From Hofstenia miamia (Eukaryota > Xenacoelomorpha > Acoela): a stretch of DNA of 64,000 nt. Below, one piece after another: positions 56,581 through 64,000 of the stretch (its first letter is position 1; each line of letters begins with the position of its first letter). Both the position numbers and the translations under genes were made by a program. Location: positions 4,599,478 through 4,663,477 of the forward strand of contig SCFE01000003.1 in NCBI GenBank assembly GCA_004352715.1, read 5' to 3'. The notes under the pieces are model-generated. The model was not told the DNA's origin. It did no database searches and was given only the letters and a program-made list of their open reading frames with translations.

Positions 56581-58187
56581 AAGTTTTATAAACGTTTCTA
56601 TCGTGTGAAATGTGCATTTATTATTTGTTAATAAAATTAACTGGCAATTGTGCCAATTTGTAAGCTCCAGGTTGTCGCAAAACGAAGAAAAATAGGTCCT
56701 TTGTACTGACAAGGAGTTTTATTAGATGGTCTTTAAAAATGATTGCTTACACAATATTACAGTACATTCTCAAGAACTTATACACAAGTTACGGATGCAC
56801 ATTTTTTCAATGCCACTATAATCCTAAACTACCCGGTGTGCATTTAAGGGTATTTCCGAATTTTGAATGCCTTTATTAGTTCGCAAATTATGAGCATTTT
56901 AATATTTTTTGTTATTATCACGAAATGTTCCCTTCGTTTTGAGACAACCTGTCAATTTTTGATGCATCAAATTAATGTAAAGCAATTTTTCTGCAATTTT
57001 TAAAATGCATTTAGTATTTTATTTCTCTTTCTACAAAAATGTCACCATAATGTTATCCAATATTTCCTCATCAGACTACTACAAAAAATTCGTCATATAT
57101 ATTTGACATACTGATGGACTGATTTTATTGTGTTCTACGCATCTATAAAACCTACTTTACATATATATATATATATATATATCTGCGCATGAAGCGACCG
57201 CCAATTTTTAAGCAGCTTTGTATTGTATCTTCTTCGCCTTTTTTCAGATTAAAACCATTACTTTATATAGTTTATAAGCTATACGGTTTAAAAATCTTGA
57301 CGTAGTTCTTTCTCGTTTAAACAAATTCTGTGTCTGTCTCTTGTAAGTTAGTTTTATCAATGGAATTATTTCATTCAGACTAGAAAACTTAGAAATTCTC
57401 GGCAATAGGCAATTTGTCATACCTTTAAAACCAAGTTACAATGTATTCCTGAGCGTCTTTTTTGCCATAAAAAGACTTGTTTTGATGAAAAATACTTTGA
57501 AGAAGCCGTCCAACCTAGGAATCAAAAGCCATTTATTTCCTCACTAAGGAAGAAAAAGGAAAACATAATATCTTAGTTGCGTCGTTGATATCCTACCAAC
57601 GCGTTGTTTTGTCATTTTTAAACTTAGGCCAAATTATGTTTTACCAAATCGGAGAAATTAATTGCTAGACAAAGTATGCATTCTATACCTTAATGAACAA
57701 TCTTTAAAGGTTTGGTTTCGTAATATGTCTTCACACAAAAGCCTTTATATTCCATCGACCAACGCTTGATTAAATTTCTCAATATATTATAATGTTAACT
57801 AACATTCATATCAACAGTAACATTGTAGAAGCTACCGCTTTTGTTTCAGCAATTCTGAAACACCTTGTAATACCAATGAATGAATATTTTTACCTTATAA
57901 GAATATGACTGATGTTAGTCATCATTTGAGGGGAGAGAGATTCAAGCCGTTAAATATTGAGAATCAAAGTCTACATTTCGGTCGGGTTTGAGTCTGTCCT
58001 AAACTCATGTTGTCACTCTCTAGTAAATTCTGCTGGAGTTGAAACGCTGTCAATTTTTAGTTTGACTTTGATAGTCATAGTAGGATTCATTCATCATAAA
58101 TTGTATATTTCTTAGTCAAATTGTCTTTGTTCACGTTCCTGTGGAGTCATCCAATCTCCAAAGCTTTAAGATTCTTGAAATTGTACT
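56581..58187. other. intergenic, AT-rich, no recognisable gene
   Basis: Contains a TA run (57161-57182). No coding domain seen. Confidence 0.5.
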
Positions 58188-58401
58188 GGTTAGATGTGCG
58201 ATTCAATCAGTATGTGACAGATCCGTTTTAACCCAATCAATAGTCTCACCGTGGCCTAACTACCCGAGATAATTAGCGATGCGACGATCACAAAGAAATC
58301 GTGCGCGTTCGATTTCTTTGTGATCGTCGCATAACTAATTATCTCGGGTGGTTAGATGTGCGATTCAATCAGTATGTGACAGATCCGTTTTAATCCAATC
58401 A
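58188..58401. repeat. long hairpin flanked by direct repeats
   Basis: Arms of 40 bp at 58262-58301 and 58310-58349 pair with only two mismatches around an 8-base loop (TGCGCGTT); the pairing can extend a few bases outward. The hairpin is flanked by a roughly 52-bp direct repeat beginning GGTTAGATGTGCGATTCAAT at 58188 and 58350. It is CpG-rich, unlike its surroundings. It lies between the two CARD/death paralogs. Confidence 0.88.
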
Positions 58402-58839
58402 CTAGTTTAACCGAGGATTTAAGGATGCCGCCAAACTTGTGAATTTGCACACAGTTCAGACTAAGCTGCTGACAAAGTGCTATCAAGCCTTCAAGCTAGA
58501 GATAAATACGTTAATATAGGAATAATTTTTTAATTTCTTAGAAATTAATCAAGTCAAAATTTATTTGTTCATATAATATATATGGTTGTAAGTTGACAAT
58601 GAATTACTTAATCGGTTCCACCAATATTTTTTCTTTGCTCAATCTTTAAAATTTCGTCGACCTTCTATAGCTATTTTGGAAACTTTTCCTATTTTGTTTT
58701 TCAATAAATTGATTATATCCATTATGTTTTTATGATGCTAAGTGATTCATTTGTTTGATTTGTAGCCATCCAGAACACCGTAAGTAATTTAAGAAGTGTG
58801 AAAGTCACTTATTCTCTTTTAAATTCTGGTAGGACGAGG

Positions 58840-59174
58840 ATGAGGAATTCAGAAGAATCATTGTACGGCACTTTTAACTTTTTTTATTTTATCGGTTGAA
58901 AAGTGTCCGAGAATATGATATGGGAGAGCCCAGAGGGTCAACGTTCAACAAATCTCTTTTTCCCGCAAATTTAAGTGATTTTAGCTTTTTTCAAAGCAAT
59001 TTTACTTTTTTTGAAACCTATGCTCCACGAGGTAAGTGGTATACTTTACAAGATTTCATTAGAATAATGAATTCTCCTGACTTTTTTAAAAAAAATTGCA
59101 ATAGAAAGCAATTAACTATATTAGTTATGTATGTTAAATTATGGTGCATTACACTTTATATTTGCTTTTAGTAA
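58840..59174 (+). other. 5' non-coding exon and intron of paralog 2
   Basis: CACGAG|GTAAGTGG gives a strong donor at 59032 and GCTTTTAG an acceptor at 59170-59171, for an intron of 140 bp (59032-59171). The downstream exon starts TAA-ATG. A 91-residue ORF at 58896-59171 spans the donor but is out of frame with the gene after splicing, so this exon is probably 5' UTR. The exon start is not defined. Confidence 0.55.
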
Positions 59175-59843
59175 ATGAACGAAGACGCCCTTAAAAAACT
59201 TTATTCTGAGTTTTACTATTTCGAATTCACTGCGCAAAATTACGATCAATTGGCTAACACTTTGTACGACAAGAACTGTTTCAATAGTGGAGATGTTGAC
59301 GCATTTCGTACGATTCATCGCCCAGTAGACAAATACCAAGAGTTCCGAAGGCGCTTGGTTTCACATGATAATTCATTTGAAATGATGGTTGAAGCACTTT
59401 ACGATCTTGGCTTCTTCGAGTACGCAACTAAGTTGCATAAGAAAGGAAAGAAGACTGTCAATAGCTATTTGTACAGAAACAAACCTGATGATGCGTTTGA
59501 CACCCCAAAGTTGGGTTTAGATACAAAAATTTTTCATGTTGATGTTAAAATTTGGAATAAGTTAGAAAAGGAGTTTGTGAATGAAAACACCCATTATTAT
59601 AAAAAGTTTATAAAGGTTTGCAGCAGATTGTTCCATTTCAGAATAACTCGCGATCAGGCTCACAATTTTTTCCGAGATAGTGCTGGTGATGACTTTCTCT
59701 CCAACTTTTTTAATCATTGGGAGCAGAATTGTCCAAAAGATTTGGCGCATGTTCCTTCCATTAGAAATATTTTGATTGCTCTAGAACATCGTGATGTTGA
59801 TTTTAAATTGTTAATAGATTACTTGAAAGAACAAAATTTTTAG
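59175..59843 (+). CDS. CARD plus death-domain adaptor-like protein, paralog 2 (222 aa)
   Basis: One open exon from ATG to TAG, directly after a splice acceptor. CARD-like residues about 5-88: LANTLYDKNCFNSGDVDAFR, VDKYQEFRRRLVSHDNSFEM, MVEALYDLGFFEYATKL. A linker with YRNKPDDAFDTPKLGLD follows. Death-domain-like residues about 125-220: WNKLEKEF, YYKKFIKVCSRLFHFRITRD, FLSNFFNHW, IRNILIALEHRDVDFKLLID. It aligns with paralog 1 over its whole length at modest identity, so the duplication is old while both frames stay open, which suggests both are functional. Likely role: cytosolic death-fold adaptor in apoptosis or immune signalling. Exact family is inferred. Confidence 0.62.
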   Translation: MNEDALKKLYSEFYYFEFTAQNYDQLANTLYDKNCFNSGDVDAFRTIHRPVDKYQEFRRRLVSHDNSFEMMVEALYDLGFFEYATKLHKKGKKTVNSYLYRNKPDDAFDTPKLGLDTKIFHVDVKIWNKLEKEFVNENTHYYKKFIKVCSRLFHFRITRDQAHNFFRDSAGDDFLSNFFNHWEQNCPKDLAHVPSIRNILIALEHRDVDFKLLIDYLKEQNF

Positions 59844-60037
59844 TTTGCTGATAAATGTCTGTTTAGATCATGTGATTTTGTAAATTGCATTAGTAAAAAA
59901 TTCGTATTAATTTTGTTTTTGAGGAAAATGTTGTTTAAGACGTTAATAATTCAGTTAATTCACACATTAAATTTAATTATAAAAACATACTGTATACCGA
60001 CATAAATCAACAACTTTTGGAAAAAATCAACGTGCAG

Positions 60038-60043
60038 AATAAA
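60038..60043 (+). terminator. polyadenylation signal AATAAA, paralog 2
   Basis: AATAAA about 195 bp after the stop codon, followed by an A run. Other AT-rich matches exist nearby, so the assignment is weak. Confidence 0.35.
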
Positions 60044-60099
60044 AAAATTAACTACTTTTCTAAGTCCACAGTGTGTTATTTAGAAAATTGTAGACTACT

Positions 60100-60460
60100 T
60101 TCTTTAAAATATTTTATAAGATTTTTTCATAACGCAAACCCTGCAAAATATTGCATAGACATAATGATAGAACACTAAACAATTTAACCTCTTTAATATA
60201 ACAAGGAAATAATGAAGAATTCTTTTCTCAACATAGCACTAAACATATGGAATAATTTTCCCAATGATATAAAGTATTGATAAATTAAGAGTATGCGAAA
60301 ACGATATTAATAAACACGTCCATAATTTTACAAATGAAGGGCTTGAATACAAATCGCGAGGTTTTAAATTCTATAGTATTGACTATTCAATAGACCGCAT
60401 GAAAATTCGCTATAAACTTCTAATTTTAATTGCGTTTGTAAATATTAATTTTTTTCATAT
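60100..60460 (+). pseudogene. LINE C-terminal RT remnant
   Basis: IMKNSFLNIALNIWNNFPND followed by IK matches the C-terminal block of CR1/Jockey-like LINE RTs (SF...a...WN.LP.di). Only the end of the protein is legible and stops follow. Confidence 0.5.
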
Positions 60461-63180
60461 GTATTTGTTGTTTTATTTGTATTGTTCATTTTTGACGCTA
60501 TTTATTGTTTTAAACTGTACTTATATTTTAAAAAAGCAACTTTAAATATTGAAATTTGATTTTCTTCCTATTCCACAATTTCTTTAAAAATTATGACAAT
60601 AAATGCAAAATGATTTAAAAAACTATACATATGCAATTTGATAGAAGATAATGTATTCAAATGGGCCGCCTTTGTAAGTAGAAAGTAAATAGTGGGTTTT
60701 CACGAGTTTTGGTGCAGTTTGTTGTTAAATTGTAAATGATGCAATGAGAACAGTCAATGGAACTCTAGAGCGGATGTTGTGAAAATCGTCAAAAGCCGAA
60801 AGCGTATCATATTGAGCCTCAAAATTGGACAAATTAGTTTGTAGAAATAGTACAATTATTTTTAACTTAGACTGATTGTATCTTTAAAGAACTTAGTTTT
60901 GTCCACATTTTCAAACAACTTTCCCCAAGTCTATTAGGAAATGTGGAATCCTGAACTTTGGAAAAATCTATAGGCACGTGCGATTCCATCTTATAGTGAA
61001 AATTTATGAGAACAATTATTCATTACTTGACGTATATGGAAATATTTACTTTTTTTCAATGAAAAATCCGATTTTCGCAAAAACATTTAAATTCTTCTCC
61101 TACCTAGGGTTTATAAAATAAAGCACGCCCATGGCAACAACAATCCTCAACTATTTTGTTTTCCATACGTAGACCATTCAAACTCAGTTAAGGCGTTGCA
61201 TGCGTAAATTCAGAAAACTATATTCTTAGGTGTTTTTTATTTTTGTTTTGTCAATTATTAGTTTTTAAAAGGTCACAAATTGTAAAAAAATTCCTGAGTT
61301 ATTTTTGGTTAACAAAAAAATTATCAATAGTTAGCAATTCAGTAAAACTATGGAAAGGGTTAGCAAGTGTATTCTCAAATTTTCTGATAAAAACTTATAT
61401 TTTAGAGGCATGTAAAAATATCCCATTGCGATAAAAACACATATTAGTTTTTAGCTTAGTTAAATTTAAGAACAAGAAATGCCAAATCCCCAATTTGGTT
61501 GTGAAGTGAGAGAAAAAGAAAGTGCAGTATATTATAATATGATCTAATCTTTTCCTTGCAATCCTATTGATACTCAATAGATTTGCAATCTTCAAATAGG
61601 GAAGTTTACTAATTAAAATATCCCCACTTTTAACAGGTAGAGTTTTCCAGTAACTTATCAGTTCAACAAAGGAAATAGTCCCTTGCCAATGACGTTGTTC
61701 TGCTTGAAATTCAATTCTTGTTAAAGTGGATTCTGTAAATACAGAAGCAATACGATTACTGAAAGTTTCTCGATCTCGATTGATCTTGGATGAATTAATG
61801 ATAAATTTAGCCTATGATTGTGTCTTAATAAGATGAGGAACGAAAATTTTCAGTTCATTTCCTCCACACAACTTTATAAAATGTGTTCATTTTTACTGCA
61901 GGTTTTCATGGATGAAACATCCCTTTACATTATAATCTTTTATTAATTTCAAAGTTTAAATAAATTTATAAATAATAATAATAATAGAAAGAAAATGCAT
62001 CTGTGGTGAAGATTATATTGGTTTAGACAACTAAGAAAAATTGAGGAACATGAGACCAGTTCTAGTGTATCCAATCCTCTAATTAAATGCGGACTAAAAT
62101 TTAAAACATCAAGATCAAGTAATTTAAAAATCATTGAGAGCATTTTCATAAAATCCTTGCAACAAGTTTGAACACCAAAGAAGACCATATTTATAAATTA
62201 CACTTACAACTATTTAAAATCTAGAAAATTGTCATTATTATTGTAAAATCTAGTAAATTGAGGGAATAATTTGTAAAAAAACTGACGATGACTTTGTAGT
62301 CGAAATATATCTGCATGTTCTTTTTAAGTTTAATTGCAAATCTACACAATATTCTTACACTAAACCTGACGATCACCCTCGACACTGTGGTTGAAAAACA
62401 CTTGCTTAGATTAGCCCATTTTTGTCACATCACTTGCTTCCAAATCGATGTTGGAAATTGTTCTCAATTTTTTGGATGGGTATGTTTGTGAAATATGCTA
62501 TCTTCATCTACAGAGAGAGCTTCATGTCTTTAGATTCTTAGGCAGACATAAAATTTATGCATCATTACTCTGTAAGATCTGGCCTGTTTTCCGAAATCTG
62601 TAGCTTCAAGAAGTATTTATTATACTTTGCAATTTTGCTTATTAGAGACCTTATGGAAATTACAACTTTCAAGATGATTCCTAATAGAATCAACTATTTC
62701 AACTGAAACATTTCTGAAAACTAATTCTACGTTGTGCAACATTTTAAATGAAATAGATTACAAAAGTTAAAGCTGCATTGCTTAGTTAAATATGAGTTAT
62801 TTTAAACGATATTTCGAAGGTGACTTAAATTTTACAAAGACTACACAAAAAACGAAATTATGACTTATCACACGAATATCTTAGTGCACAATAGAAGAAA
62901 AAACTATATTTTGTACTAAATTTAACAATATAAATATTGGTCACAGTAAAAAAAGTGCTTCTAAAATATACATGCAAATTAATATATACACAATTTTCAA
63001 GAAAATATTCATTATACTTAAATCACGGTATTTCACTTTTTTAGTACTATTGTCTGAGGTAATAAATTTGAACCTCTCCACTTATATTCGAACAATTCAA
63101 GCCTATGCGATTTATATAATTGTTGTTTCTTAATTTCTGTAGGCAGTATTAATAAAAATTTTTTTCTTTTTTCGATTTCG
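60461..63180. other. AT-rich stretch without recognisable gene
   Basis: An (AAT)n run lies at about 61971-61985. Short ORFs (61243-61434, 61395-61595, 61949-62188) carry no motif. Confidence 0.5.
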
Positions 63181-63189
63181 TTTGCCTTA

Positions 63190-64000
63190 TAACTAAGGTG
63201 CGTTTACTATGAAAATTTGAGGTTCTAAAATTAGGGAAGTTTGCTAAATTGTACGGAGCGATTTTTAAAGAATTTTGAAAAATGTACATAAAGATGTTTT
63301 TAAATTGTCATTATTGGCTTTGAAAAGTTTCCTTTGAATTGATCGTAAACTGATAGTTTTTTCTTCATAAAGCCCAATGTAATATTAATTGCCCAATTTG
63401 TTTGTATTTCAAATTCCCTGAGATAGTGTCTATCAATTCCTGTATATAATATGCAAGCATAATTTAGATGACAAGACTAAGACATGAATAAGCTGAATTT
63501 TTGCATTAATATCTAGGTGAGAAAAATTACTTATTGTTGTAATTGAAACTGCCATTTTTTTACTATACTAGTTGTTTATGAAAATTTAAGTTTCTGTCGA
63601 AAATAACACCTAGATATTTAAAATGAGTAATTTATAGTTTCCTTATTGAAACGTAATGTGCATTTGGATGTGTCTGTTTTACTATATTTTTACTTTTTAT
63701 TATACAAAATTGTGTACTAATTATTAGCTTGTGTGATGCATAAAAATTTGTTAATATTGCACAATTTTTTCAATTATATCTACTGAATCTTCTATTGAGT
63801 AACTAGAGTGAAATATTATTGTGTCACCTTCGTATTGTAAAATATCACATGTAAGGTTCATATTTAAATCATTTATGTAAATATTAAATAGTAGTGTACC
63901 CAAGATTGCCCCTTGTGGAACACCTTTTTCTAATGAAATCCAATCATAGAAATGGTTTTGTAATTTTACCAGTTGCTTTCCTTTGTATAAATAACTTGAG
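63190..64000 (-). pseudogene. CR1/Jockey-like LINE reverse transcriptase, catalytic site mutated
   Basis: The minus strand reads SSYLYKGKQLVKLQNHFYDW, LEKGVPQGAILGTLLFNIYI (motif B), ILQYEGDTIIF (where YADDT is changed to YEGDT, near 63820-63840), THFKYLGVIFDRNLNF, SHLNYACILYTGIDRHYLRE, QTNWAINITLGF. These are standard LINE RT blocks in order. Stops occur in the thumb region. The element continues beyond the right edge of the window. Confidence 0.82.

Noticed and set aside
58896-59171. 91-residue ORF as N-terminal coding exon of paralog 2
   Set aside because: Joining it at the GTAAGT donor gives a frame different from the CARD/death frame and an early stop, so a 5' UTR exon is more likely.

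Overview
The window is a repeat-dense, AT-rich stretch of an animal genome, most likely an invertebrate. It contains animal-type non-LTR retrotransposons (an R2/R4-superfamily LINE with a restriction-like endonuclease and several CR1/L2/Jockey-like LINEs), Ty3/gypsy-type LTR retrotransposons, a hAT remnant, MITE-like inverted repeats, and two single-coding-exon genes that look like CARD plus death-domain adaptors. The species cannot be named from the sequence. At least eight N gaps are present. Several are flanked by near-identical duplicated sequence, so parts of the retrotransposon region are assembly artefacts.

Layout. 1-2.6 kb: 3' part of an R2/R4-type LINE set in (TAA)n; a second, shorter copy with an internal deletion lies at 38.75-39.3 kb. 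2.6-5.6 kb: three decayed minus-strand LINE fragments, at least two of them separated by TAA-type microsatellites. 5.6-12.4 kb: no recognisable gene, but several short tandem and inverted repeats. 12.5-13.1 kb: a PHD-finger ORF and a LINE RT fragment. 13.1-33.1 kb: a pile of related Ty3/gypsy elements. D (+) has LTR, gag and protease joined to the start of an extra ORF. E (-) is younger and CpG-rich: LTR, gag, protease, RT, RNase H and part of integrase. F (+) has gag fused to RT, then RNase H, integrase, the extra ORF and an LTR. 34.9-36.1 kb: a solo LTR of the D/E family. 37.0 kb: a MITE. 38-41.2 kb: LINE fragments. 42.5-50.3 kb: two copies of an unclassified GC-rich repeat around element G (-), which carries the extra ORF and its 3' LTR. 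50.3-64 kb: mostly single-copy-looking AT-rich DNA with a hAT relic, the two CARD/death-domain paralogs (55.9 and 59.2 kb), a 40-bp-arm hairpin between them, and LINE relics at 60.1 and 63.2-64 kb.

The most interesting system is the LTR retrotransposon group. Gag and pol are joined by a conserved candidate -1 frameshift site (TTTAAAT followed directly by TAG) in two diverged copies. Downstream of integrase lies a roughly 1,000-residue hydrophilic ORF with no domain I recognise. It occurs in three copies (D, F, G). In F and G it runs directly into the 3' LTR: its last codons contain the polypurine tract and its stop codon lies inside the first bases of the LTR. All copies here are broken by stops, frameshifts, deletions or gaps.

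The host genes are a tandem pair of 215- and 222-residue proteins with the length and layout of CRADD/RAIDD-like adaptors. The second has a clear intron just upstream of its start codon.
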